DNA of 64,000 nucleotides, taken from assembly GCF_030704535.1 (NCBI RefSeq), contig NC_081821.1, forward strand, positions 3,487,001 to 3,551,000, read 5' to 3'. Made by a program: the position numbers and the translations under genes. Source of the DNA: Vitis vinifera. Taxonomy: Eukaryota > Streptophyta > Magnoliopsida > Vitales > Vitaceae. The stretch's first letter is position 1, and each line of letters opens with the position of its first letter. A model generated the notes under the pieces. It was given only the letters and a program-made list of their open reading frames with translations. It did not search any database and was not told the origin of the DNA. Shown one piece after another: positions 1 through 12,100 of this stretch.

Positions 1-1104
1 ATTCGGATCTGGAGTGTCTGAAATATCTGAAATGTCTAACCTTCCATGTTCGAACCCCTCCTCAATGTTCAATACATTATACTTGAACATTTGCGAGGTG
101 TCCTGTCTTTTTTTTTTTTTTTTTTACTTTTAAATTATTTTTATAACAAGTTTATTGTCAAAATTTATCTAAATAATAAACCCTAAAAGAATTTTCCTCT
201 TCTAATTTGTTATTGAGAAGAAAAAAGTCAAGAGAAAAAGGACGTGAAAGAGAAGAACGAGAAGAAAAAAGAACATTTGCACGCACTGCTCTCCTCTATT
301 TGCGCTGCAGGGTTCCCTTTTTCTATCACAGAAAGCTTTGAAAAGTGAGAATTGGCTTTGTAACCAGCTAGATGAACACGCACCACCTCATTGGGATGGG
401 GAACTTGCATGTTAGCCCTCTTCACTCTTCGTCTTCACTCCACCTTTAAGTTCTTACCCACTTTTGGATCTCGTCTATAAACCATACCATTTTGAAAACA
501 ACACTCAACACATTGAACTTATCACTCAGTCCAACTATCAATCGTCTCATTACGGATTCGATTACATTTTTAAACTAACAAGCAAAGAAATATGACTTAT
601 ATTCCCTATAATAGATCGATACTTATCAAAATTTTGAATGGAAGTATATAATGAAATTTGTGTCGTTGAATAAAAATGCAAGTCTATATAAATAAGATAC
701 AAACAAATGCGATAAAAGAAGTAGATAGTAAAATTCACGTGTTAAGACTTAATATAAAGTATAAGACTTGAATTATATATATAACATCATCTAATTTGTT
801 AAATACATTTCACTAATGTAATCCCTCCTATTGAAATATCGTATGATTTGTTAATTGTTGACCATTGAAGGAGATTTTGAACGTGAATCATGAATCTAGT
901 TGTTGGGTGCTAAAAGGCCCAAACGTGGATCCATTGAAGTCTGTCTTTACTTGGTATGTAATTAACGAGCCTCGCTTAAGGTTGTCCTTCAAGTTGAAGA
1001 AATAATGATAAGAAAGTAGTAAAGAAGACCAACCCCATTGCAAACCTTTTTCTCTATCTTCCTCCCCAAAAGGCTCCGATTCAACTCATTAGAACCCGCT
1101 ACCA
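1..1104. other. Intergenic DNA and presumed promoter/5' leader of the PB1 gene
   Basis: The stretch is AT-rich with a T tract at about 108-126 and no convincing coding region. A short minus-strand open frame at 228-425 has no recognisable domain and I do not call it a gene. The last 80 bases before the ATG at 1105 are pyrimidine-rich, as plant leaders often are. Confidence 0.5.
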
Positions 1105-3472
1105 ATGGATCCATCACCACCGCCTCTTCCTCCCCATCCCATCACCACTATGCAGCTCAACTATCCCGAATCCGCAGACTCTTCTCCCAGGAAGGCGGAT
1201 ACCTGGGAAGAGCCTCTCCCGCCGGTCCCAGGTGCCAGACTCCGTCTTATGTGCAGCTTCGGCGGCCACATTATCCCCCGCCCACATGACAAGACTCTCT
1301 GCTATATGGGCGGTGAGACCCGCATGATCGTGGTCGACCGCAGCTCTTCCTTGGCTGACCTTTCCTCTCGCATCTCCCGGACTCTACTCAATGGCCGCGG
1401 TTTTACCCTCAAGTACCAACTCCCCAATGAGGACCTGGACAATCTCATTTCAGTCACGACCAATGAAGATCTTGATAACATGATAGAAGAGTATGATAGA
1501 ATCACGTCAGCTTCCCCTTTGAAATCCTCTCGCCTCCGGCTATTTATCTTCCTTGCGAAGCCTGAAACTGCCGCTTCTATGGGGTCTCTACTTGATGATG
1601 CCAAGTCTGAGACTTGGTTTGTTGATGCACTCAATGGCGCTGGGCTGCTTCCCAGAGGACTTTCTGATTCTGCGGCCATTGATTGCTTTCTTGATAGAGA
1701 TGCTAGTGGCGATTCTTGTACACATGTGGAGGCGCAAACCGACTCTTTATGCAACACCAAGCATGGGAAGAGTGGGCAGGAGGTGCACTCGGTGCCTAGC
1801 TCACCTATGGTAGAGACTGCTTCGTCCTTTGGCTCATCTTCATCTTCGCCCTCCATGGCCAACCTGCCGCCTATTCGGGTGCGGGCTGAGGACGGTGGGC
1901 TTAGACTGCATGATCACAAGGTTGGTTTGGAGGAGGAGTTTGCATATATGAGTACTAATCCTCAGACTGTGGTGCAGAAACAAGATGAGGGGTTTGTTGT
2001 GTTGTCTGCTCCGCCCCCACTTCCCAGTTCTGCTATTGTTGGTGGAACTGCGGCTGCAGCTGCTGCAGAATCTGGTGAGAACCAGAGCCGAGGTTTCTCC
2101 GATGATGAGAGATCCGATCAAGGGGTGAGGATTCGCTTCAGAAAACCTCCATTGCCACTGCAGCCAGTGCAACGAAGGCTCGATGATGGTTTCAATTTGC
2201 CTTCCCCAGATTCGAAACATGGTGGGGGATTAAATTTTCCATCCCCAGATTCAGTAGCAAGGTACCCTCAACTTGTATAGATTATTCCTTTCCTGTTCTT
2301 TATATGACATTCTGTTTGGGTCCTGATAATTGATCAAATTTTGAAACAAGGTAAAACATGTATTTGATCAAATTTATTATAGTCTCTGTTTTCTCCCCTG
2401 TTTTCTCAGAAACCAAAGGAAAAATTGTCTTTGCAACCGAATGTCCAGCAACAAAATTAGATTGCCGTCACTATAGTTTCTTCTGTCTGCATTGTCTTCC
2501 ATTTGAGCACATGAAGCCTTAAGAAAGCAACCCGTAATTGTCTCTTAAACTTTGGGATTCTGTTCTAACTCTGAGATGTGATCTTCACTGATTTACCTTC
2601 ACAGTGATAGTAGCATTGCGTCTGCAACATCTTTCTCAAAATCCATAGCCTATCTAGACCCGGTTCATGTCACAACCAAAGACAACAAGCCTCCTATTCC
2701 AATTGATCCGAAGAAGGATACTCCAGACATGAGCTCTCAAATCCAGCTGCAACAAGTTCAGGATTCCAGCTACATATTGCCTTCACAAGCCGCGGATCTG
2801 CAGCAGCAGCAACCAGTAGTCCACGCCAGCATGCATTACATCCACCACCCACCAACAGGTTCTGCAGTGCCAATCTCATCATACTACCCAATGTATGCTC
2901 CAACACCACAAAATCAGCAGCAGCTTCATCACCAGATGGATCAGCAATATCCTGTCTACTTGTTGCCCATCACACAGCCACAAACTTACAACTTGCCATT
3001 GCAGTCCAATGTTGCAACTGACTCTACTGCTGTAGCACCCGGCCGGGCACTCACACCTCCGACTCCGGCCATGGTCACACCTTCCGGGCTTTACAAAGAA
3101 ATAAGTACTCCACCAATCTACCCCACGAAACCAGAAATGGCTGCAAGTGTGTATAGAACAGTTGGCACTGCAACTCCACCTCTCGTCCAAGTTCCTTCCA
3201 ATCAATTTCATCAGCAACAACAGTATGTGGGGTTCAGTCAGTTGCATCACCCACCACAGTCCATTGCTGCTGCCGCTCCTAATTATGCCTTTGAATACGC
3301 CCATCCTGCACAAGACCAGGCATACTACACTCACCATTCAGTTGCTCCATTGCCTCCCCAGTACCAAACGTTGACCTCAACCGCAGCAGTGGCATTATCC
3401 GAAGCCTCAGCACAGTTGCCGATAGACAACACCATGCAGCAGATCAGAACCTCACAAAACCACCATGACTGA
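1105..3472 (+). CDS. PB1 (octicosapeptide/Phox/Bem1p) domain protein, about 674 aa
   Basis: There are two exons, 1105-2261 and 2605-3472, joined through a GT-AG intron in phase 2 (AG + T gives Ser). A PB1 domain covers about residues 45-155: the basic cluster RLRLMCSFGGHI, then the YQLPNEDLDNLISV acidic (OPCA-type) segment, then DLDNMIEEYD. Such domains mediate head-to-tail protein interactions. The rest is low-complexity: Ser-rich runs, an Ala run near residue 315, and a long Gln/Pro/His/Tyr-rich second exon. No catalytic domain is visible. It belongs to the long plant PB1-only proteins; in Arabidopsis one such protein was linked to QUIRKY signalling, but I cannot assign this one to a subgroup. 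The ATG at 1105 is chosen because the PB1 domain starts soon after and the overlapping ATG at 1038 lies in another frame. Domain certain, function open. Confidence 0.9.
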
Positions 3473-3693
3473 ATTAGGCAAAAATGGATGTGCTACCTAT
3501 TTCCCAATATTTATGACACAATACTGGATTGAGTTGTCTTCTTTCCTCTATGTTGTTGGCTTGTGAGAATTGATCAAAGTTTAAAGCACAGAGCCCTCCT
3601 CTGCTCCAAAAACTAAAAATAATGTTGGTGACTGATATGGTTTAATGTATGTGAATTCTTCCAGAACAAAACATCTATTGGGACAAAAATGGA

Positions 3694-5517
3694 GGACTTT
3701 TGACAAGAGTACGGTAATTTAGAAAAAAAAATTCTTAAATTACCATAGCAAAAAAAGTTATTCCAAATGTATGGTAATTTTTGCCAAGTAGGATAAAATT
3801 TTTTTTAAGCAAAATCATCTTTTGAAAAGACGATTTAAAAAAAAAAAATTAAATGGAAATCATCTCTTTAAGAGACGATTTCAATTGGAAATCCAAAAAA
3901 AAAAATTCAAAAGGGAAATCGTCTCTTAAAGAAACGATTTCTCATTAAAAAAAAAAATTAATATTATGAAAAAATTGAAAATCCAAACTAATTTAAAAAA
4001 AAAAAAAGTCAAAGAGAAATTGTCTTGAAAAGATGAATCTCCCATTTAAAAAAAAATTCAAAAGGGAAATCGTCTCTTAAAAAAAATTTAATATTACAAA
4101 AAATTGGAAAAAAAAAATCGTTCCCATTAAAAAAAATTAATATTACAAAAAATAAATTTTTATAAAAAAAATCCCAAATTAAAAAAAAAAATATATTACA
4201 AAAAATTGGAAATCCAAACTAATTTAAAAAAAAAAATCAAAGGTAAATTTCCCATAAATAAATAAAAAATCCTAAAAGGGAAATCGTCTTAAAAGAGGCG
4301 ATTTCCCATTCATTTAATACTTTGAAATTTGAAATTCAAACTTTAACCACTTATCCTATACACTACACTTTTACTACTTATCCTATACACTACACTCTTA
4401 CCTATTCATATACTTATCCTATACACTACACTTTTACCTATTCCATACTTATTCATGTGTTGTCATATCCATTCATTTAATACTCTAATTTACTACACTC
4501 TTCCCTATTTTATACCTATTCATGTGTTGTTACATGTATTTTTTTAATTTATTTTATTTATGGTAATTTTGTTAGAATATTATTTATTGTAAATTATCAT
4601 TATATAAAGATAAATGAATTAAATCAATAAAAAATAATATTAGTTTATTTAATTAATATTAAATAATAGAATTATTGTTTATGTATATCAATCAAATAAC
4701 ACGTTTTATAAAATATTAAAATTTAAATTTAAAAATAAAAAAAATGTTAATAAAATGAGAATGACAAATAATAATAATACAATAATTATATTTCTAAATA
4801 TTTTGTATAATATATGATTTAAAAATATTAAAATTTAAAAAATAGAAATACAACATTATCCAAAATTATTAATTGATCTTATATATTTTTTAAAATTAAT
4901 AATAGTGTTAAATAATTTAGTTTGGATTTCCAATTTTTTGTAATATTAATTTTTTCTTTTAATTTGGGATTTTTTTAATTTATTTTTTATAATATTAATT
5001 TTTTTTAATGGGAAATCGTCTCTTCAAAAGACGATTTCCCTTTTGAATTTTTTTTAAAATTAGTTTGGATTTCCAATTTTTTGTAATATTAAATTTTTTT
5101 AAATTTGGGATTTTATTTTATTTTTCTAAAAAAATTATTTTTTGTAATATTATTTTTTTTTAATTTGAGATTTCTTATATATATATATATATATATATAG
5201 AGAGACGATTTCCCTTTTGATTTTATTTTTCCCTTTGAATTTTTTTTTTAAAATTAGTTTGGTTTACCAATTTTTTGTAATATTAAAATTTTATTAATGT
5301 TCCCTTTTGAATTTTATTTTTTATTTATATTTTGTTTTGGATTTTCATTAAAAAAAATTTTAAATCGCATTTTCAAAAGACGATTTTGCTTTAAAAAAAA
5401 GTTTATCCATGCCCCCATTTCCTACTTGACAAAAACTATCGTATATTTGAAATAATTTTTTTTGTGATGGTAATTTAAGAATAATTTTTTTAAATTACTG
5501 TACTTTGTCAAAAGTCC
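3694..5517. mobile_element. Non-coding TIR/fold-back element with about 150-bp terminal inverted repeats
   Basis: The left end starts GGACTTTTGACAA and the right end finishes TTGTCAAAAGTCC. The complementarity continues inward for about 150 bases, through a GGTAATTT...CTTAAATTACCAT block, a CAAGTAGGATAAA block and a CAAAATCRTCTTTTGAAAA block, with small mismatches. The interior has no open frame and carries many copies of a short palindrome (GGAAATCGTCT...AGACGATTTCC). Flanking target duplication is unclear: only GGA on each side, which could be part of the ends. I read it as a non-autonomous DNA transposon of MITE, fold-back or Mutator-like type; family uncertain. Confidence 0.75.
4349..4440. 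repeat. Minisatellite, about 3 copies of a 27-37-bp unit
   Basis: The core CTTATCCTATACACTACAC recurs three times, starting near 4350, 4377 and 4414, with variable spacers. It lies inside the inverted-repeat element. Confidence 0.7.
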
Positions 5518-6127
5518 GGAAAAGACCCCACTTTCAAATCACATTTGATAGAGATAGGGGCTTATAGGGGCTTGGGGGTGGAATTGAGATGAAAAAATCA
5601 AAAGGAGATTCCCAATTCCCAAACCAGAAGAGACACTTCATCAATTTGTAAAAGGTTTTCTGGTAAAACCCAAAGTCATACTTTCACGAAACAAGAACAC
5701 ATGACTTTACTCAAAAGTAGAAGAAAAACGCTTACCTAACAAAATCATAAGAAATCTAATACTTGATCCAGAATTTTCTTTTCAAAAACTTTGACCTAAA
5801 TTTTCTTTTCTTTTTGTGAGTTTTAAAATGAAAGAGAAAACCCCCTGCTCGTGCGTGCGTCTCATTCCTATCAAGGAACAGGGGCCCTGGACCACAGAAG
5901 TGACGCATTTCAAAGGGTACAGGAATCCGATTCCTAGGCCACATCCGATGGGTGATTGTTCCACCCTCCAACCTCCTTACACGACAAAAGGGATCTGAAA
6001 GTGGGCCACTGTCCAACTGAAACTGCCATCAACTCTAGTGTCTCCCGTACAGTCTGCCACTCCACTTTACCAACTCGTCACTGTATTCTCCCACATGCAT
6101 ATTTCCCAACAACTCCCTCCACCTCCC
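5518..6127. other. Intergenic DNA and presumed promoter/leader of the MurG gene
   Basis: No gene is supported here. Short overlapping open frames on both strands are not domain-like. The 3' part (from about 6000) becomes C-rich and runs into the MurG leader. Confidence 0.4.
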
Positions 6128-9100
6128 ATGGCTTTCATCTCCTCCCCCATCTCCATTTCCCCCAAACTCCCCATTTTTCCAAAATACTCCCCCCTCTTTC
6201 CTTCTCCTCTCTCTTTTCCAACCAAATCCAGGCACCTTTCTATCTCTTTAACATTAAAAAAAAAACTCTATTATTTTATTTTATTTTTATTGTTTCTCAG
6301 TACTCATCTTCAATTTTTATTTATTTATTTATTTATTTATTTTTTGTTCTTTCAGGAAGCTCAGGATCTTCTGTTGCTTAGCATTAGATCATCAACAAAA
6401 TTGCTCAGCCAATGTCGAACCCTCAGCTGATCTTCGTGTGGTGTTCGCCAGTGGTGGTACCGGCGGCCACATTTACCCAGCCGTCGCCATCGCGGACGAG
6501 ATCAAGATCATTAACCCTAACGCTCAAATCCTCTTCCTCGGCACCGCTCACGGTATGGAGAGCACGGCCGTTCCTTCCGCCGGCTACGATTTCGATTCCA
6601 TTCCTGCCGTCCGACTGGCCCGGCCGATCTTCTCCCCCCAAAACATCCTCCTCCCTTACCGTTTGATCAAATCGATGGTCCAATGTTACCGCCGTTTGCG
6701 TGACTTCGACCCCGATATTGTGGTCGGCACCGGCGGCTACGTCTCGTTCCCGGTTTGTCTGGCGGCTGCGCTGAAAGGATTGAAATTGGTGATCCAGGAG
6801 CAGAACTCGGTGCCCGGGATCGCGAATTGGGTGCTTTCGTGGTTCGCTGATCAGGTTTTTGTTGCCTTCAATTCATCTATTGACTACTTCCCAAAGCACA
6901 AGTGTATTGTAAGTGGCAATCCGGTGAGGTTATCGGTGAGGCGGTATGTTTCGAAGGCGGCAGCAAGGTTGCATTTCTTTCCAAGTTATGTGAATTCAGG
7001 GAATTTGGAGGCGAAGGTAGTGTTGGTTCTTGGAGGTTCTTTAGGAGCCAATGCTATCAACATTGCAATGTTGAATTTGTACTATCAAATGCTGTTGGAG
7101 CACAAGAACTTGTTTATCATTTGGCAGACAGGTGTCGAGGCTTTTGATGAGATGGAAAGCCTTGTTAAGAACCATCCACATTTGGTTTTGTCCCCGTGAG
7201 TCTTCTTTCATTATCAGTTTTCCATTCTCTTATGCTCTCCGTTTGAACTATGTTCACATGTTTCGTTTTTCCTGTGGAAATTTATTTTCGTATGGGTTTG
7301 AATTTTCGTTTTAATACGTGGAAAAAAGATCAAAGCATAACATAAGCCATACGTTTGCCCATGTTGAAGAATTTCCAAGATTGTTTATCAGGAAGTATGA
7401 AATCATGAGATAGAATAGATGAACTTATCAAAAAAAAAAAAAATGAGATAGAATAGATGAAGGATAGGATTGCATGGAGATATGCTTATAACATTCTGTC
7501 AACTTTGCATTGACAGCACACTGAAGGAGAAATGCTGTTGCATGTAATGGACCACCAGTTCTTTTTGGAACTATTTTTGAGCTTCCTTGAAATGATTCCT
7601 CATTAAGGTTGGGCATGAAAGAAATGAAAATGTTAAGATGTTTGAGTGGTAGCAGAAAGGATAAAATTATTGTGATCCTATTTGGGAAGCTCTGACATAG
7701 CCAAACTGGTGATAAAACAAAACTAATGGAGAATGTTTGAAGATAATTAGTAATAGCGTCTGCAAAACAAATGAGGCCATGAACAGTGAAGGAAAAGAGG
7801 AGAAACCTAGCACTTAAGTCATCCGACATCAACTCCCTTTTGAAAAGTAGAAGAGAGTTTACTTCGGTTTTTAATTTTGTCTATAAAAAATCAGATAAAT
7901 GCATGCAGATGATCACTTTACCTATAAATCATACAGGTTGAGTATACCTTTATATAAGACTTGAGAGTTAGTATGCTCTAACTTCAAATCATTTTTGGTA
8001 TTCGTAAACTCAAATTCAGTTTATTATATATGGCCCTTGAGGAATAAAGCAATGCTTTTTGGCAATGATTGAGGAATAAAGCTAATAGGGTTAGGGAAGA
8101 TCTCTTTGAGGATTAAATCCTTTCTAAGTAAGTGGTTTTGGAGGTTTCCCAGAGAGAGAGCGACCTTTTTTAACATAAGGTCATTCTAAGTATATATGGC
8201 TTGGAGTCCAATGGTTGGGATGCCAATACTATGATTTGGTGGTCACAACATTGCCTTTGGAAAGCCATTTTTCAAGTCTTCAACGACTTTTCTGATTTCA
8301 CTATCCAATCTAATTGTTGAGGGAAATATTTACCACTGTAATATCTTGAGTGACTATAAGGAAAGAAATTAATGGAAGTTTTACAATTGGATGCATAAAA
8401 TCTTTGGTATTGCAAATGAGTTGGGTTGTTCCTTCTCTTGGATTCCTCATTCAGCTAACCAAGTCACTGATCAATTAGCCAAACAAGGAGCAAAGAAAAT
8501 TGTCTCCTTTGTTGGAGATTTCCTTCCCCCTTGAGTTTTTTCTCCTATATGTATGTGTTTTTATTTATTTTATTTTTTTGGTTAGGCTAGTTTTTTGTGG
8601 TTTTAGTTCTTGGTTACTTACTACCAACCTTTGTACATCTTTGAAGGATTACTTATCCTTCTCGTGTGTATCAATTGATTTTGTGGTTCTAGTTCTTGGC
8701 TACTCTCTACCAACCTTTGTACATCTTTAAAGGATTGCTTATCCTTCTTGTATGCATCAATTGATTGACAAATGAAAATGTTTGTTTATGTTCTTTATAC
8801 TGTAGTATCTCTTCCAATCTGTGACTAATGTAGTTAACAGAGGACATATGCATAGGAGTATTCTCTCTCATTGAATATACTTTAATCAGAGGCTAGTGTA
8901 GTTAATAGTGGACCAGCTTATTGAAGATTCCATAGTATAATGAACATGAAAATCTATTTTTCCTTTACGTACCATATAGACATTGAATTACTTTCAAATT
9001 ATGCATCTATTGGTTTACACAATTACACCTGGTTGACATGAGTAATGATTTGCTACTTGTCATGTTGGCTATAAGTTAAATTCAAAGCATTGATCAGAGC

Positions 9101-12100
9101 TGTTGTATATTTTGGGGGATCTGTATAGTTGTATTTCGTTTTGTTTGTATGAAATCTTTGTCTATGTTTTGTTTCAATTGAATTCTTTTCACTATATAAC
9201 TTCTGGAACAGTGACAAAAGAAAATATGCTAACTGTTCTTATTGATGGGGAAATATGAATTCACATCTAGAGTAGGAAATGCTGTTAAAGGCGAGAATCT
9301 TGCTCTTCCTGAAAACCTTTAAGGAAGCTAAAGTTGATTTTGATGCTCTTTTTGTTCTGTTCCTATCTGTCACTGTGGTTTTAGCTTGCTAAATAACCCT
9401 TTGCTAACTTTCTGAAAGAGCTGAGTGGGATCTTTCACCCAAATTTGTTTGCCAAGTCGAAATGCACCTAGATTACGTACAAATATGAAAAAAATAGTTT
9501 CAAGAATAATGAGTCTATTACAGTTGGAAGAATGGATATTTTGAGATTTTCCTAGGGAAAGAAATGGATTAGGGAAGGTTTGGGTGGATTGATTTGGATG
9601 AAATCAAAGCATGGGAAGAATCAACATCTAGGGACAGACCTTAAATGAAGATGCGTTCATAATTTTGGAAGGAATTCACAGCTTCAAATATCAGAGAACA
9701 CTGTTTATAGAAGAGGAATCACTTAATTCTTTCCTCTTACTTTCAATTTTCACATGCATACACGACCCCTTCTATGAAGGTTTGATCCAAATCTTGAAGG
9801 AATTTACTCTTAAAACGCCTGAGAACATATAAGTGGGATTACTTCATAATGAATACAAGCAAACCCTTTTAAGGATGGCTTGGAGCTTTCTGGACTTACA
9901 CTAAAAGAAATAGAAGTGTTTGATCACTTTAGTGAACTTGCACATCCTTAAGATTCCTATCTTCAAAGAGTGTATTTCTTTGAGTGCTTCAATGCATTCT
10001 TAGGATTTACAGGTAATCATAGGCCTGTCTAATTGGTCCTAGGATTCAACGCTCCTAAGCTTAATATTTAATGGCTCTTTACCCTCTCATAACTATATGA
10101 TAGACTAAATGACTGCCCATGCGAAGATATTTCTACGAAACTAGAATTCTGAATTGATGTCCCATGTATTCCAGACCTGGTAAAGTGGTCTTCTTAAGGA
10201 GCAATGCTATCTATATGGGCCCCACATTATATAATATTTTTGCCTTTTTTTATGCCAATAGATATTAAATGAAGTCTGATTCCTCTGCATCATTGCTGGG
10301 TGAAACTAATCAAGAAACTGGCACATAGTTTTAAAAGGCGCAAAAGTCTTCAACACTTAGTGCAACACAACCTATAGGATACATGTCAATTGTGTAAAAT
10401 ATGATCAAAATTTAACTAAACAAACAGAAAATTCATGATTTCAAACCTTTGAAAGAATCATCCAATAAAAAACTAATGAAATTATATAAAGTTTTAACAT
10501 ATTGTCAGAAATTTAAAGAATAAAAGAATTTTTTTTTTTAAAAAAAAAAGAGAATAGATGAGACACACCTCTCCATCAAGGTGTGTACCTTAGTAGGTGA
10601 GGTGCTATAGCTAGAAAATGGTTGCACCTTGAGCTTAGACATGCTTTAAGTGTACCTTTAACAACTATGAACTGGTAGTCCTGAAAATGTTAAAATGCTT
10701 AAATCAAGGTCCTTTTAACATTGAAGTTCACAACGTACCACCACCCTGAAAATGATAGAAGCAGGTGCTTTTAAGTTTTAACCATATCAGTTCATATATA
10801 CTACATGCTCTATGGGCAGGTTCTCACTCTCAGAATGTGAGCTCCAAGGTTCAGTTCCTGGACTTACTTGATACATTTTCCCAGTCCTGCAAAGCAGGGC
10901 TAGCAAGACATAGGTTCATGCACACAAATGCATACACTACCACTCTCCACAGCAGACGTTTAGGATGATGCTTATGTTGCTCTGCCAAAATGGCCTATTT
11001 CCTGGTAACCCTTTCCTCCTAATAATAGCTGCACTCTGCATTTTTTAACCAACCATTTCCAGCTCATTGAATCTTTAAAATAGTTCAAGTTTTACTTCCA
11101 TGAAAAATTAATGATTATGAATTGGCTTTAAACCATATGTTATCGACCCAAGTAGTAAAGCCCAAAGCTTCCAGAATGAATTACATCAACTACTGCTTTA
11201 ACCGTTTGAAGAGAGTCAGTTATTGATTGAGATGAATACTGTGGCTGTGAAGCACACATCGTACAATCTAAGTACTTTGGGGCTTCTTGCTTTAATTTTG
11301 TTAACCCTAGTTTATATTCATGTGAACTCCTACCTGACATTCTGGTGATAGTTTCTTTATCTTTCTGAAGTTCAACTTCAAAAATTATGTGCTAATTGCC
11401 CTATTTCTTTTGGATTTTTTCTAATGAATGAGGCTCAAATTTATTTCTCGTGTATTTATTTTAGTCTGTACATTCTTGTTTATATTTTCCTTGAACCTGA
11501 TGTAGCTCTGAAACCCTGAAGGTTCTTGCACAATATGGATTTAGCGTATGCAGCTGCAGACCTTGTTGTTTCTAGAGCTGGTGCAATGACTTGCACTGAG
11601 ATCTTGGCCACTGGGAAACCTTCTATTCTGGTAGTTGGCATTCTAATCATAAGTTTTCTTTGAGATAAACATGAAATAACAGCTAATAATTATGATGTGT
11701 TAATCTGAATCATGCATGAGATGATAATATTGTGAAATGGACAATCTTTTTGTTCAATTTATGTTTGATTTCTCATCTATGTTTCTTTCATTGTTGTTCT
11801 CTCCATGACACCCTATCTTGATTCATGTAAATAAATACAAAATATTTTTTTTTTTCCTTATTTTAAGAAATGGACAATCTTTTTGTTCAATTTATGTTTG
11901 CTTTCTCATATATGTTTCTTTCATTGTTACTCTCTCCATGACCACTCTATCTTGATTCATGTAAATAAATACAAAATACATTTTTTCCTTATTTTATTTC
12001 CTTGTAATGCACTCTTTAATATGGTTAAAAAAATTAGAATTTTTTGTTTAAATTGTTTGGGTTGCTTGTCTAATTTTAGTTCAATCCCACTAATTTGTGA

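Larger units (their letters stand above)
7196..11521 (+). other. Intron 2 of the MurG gene (4.3 kb)
   Basis: It opens with a good donor (GTGAGT) and ends CCCTGAAG before the [13 protein letters not shown] codons. It carries a LINE relic near 8.0-8.8 kb. The rest is AT-rich with no gene I can support; short open frames around 7428-7832 and 10765-10968 lack recognisable domains. Confidence 0.75.

Noticed and set aside
228-425. 65-codon minus-strand open frame as a small peptide gene
   Set aside because: Its C-terminal half is Phe/Ser translation of an AG-rich tract, with no domain, no clear promoter and no homologue I can name.
1302-2220. Minus-strand open frames opposite the PB1 exon
   Set aside because: Shadows of a GC-richer coding exon; the plus-strand frame has a clear domain.
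3694-5517. CRISPR-like array, because of the regularly recurring palindromes
   Set aside because: Repeats are irregularly spaced, lack unique spacers of constant size and lie in a plant transposable element.
5756-6016. Open frames on both strands before the MurG gene
   Set aside because: No domain and overlapping in several frames; better read as promoter and leader.
7428-7832. 134-codon minus-strand open frame in MurG intron 2
   Set aside because: Composition is that of random AT-rich DNA and no motif is recognisable.
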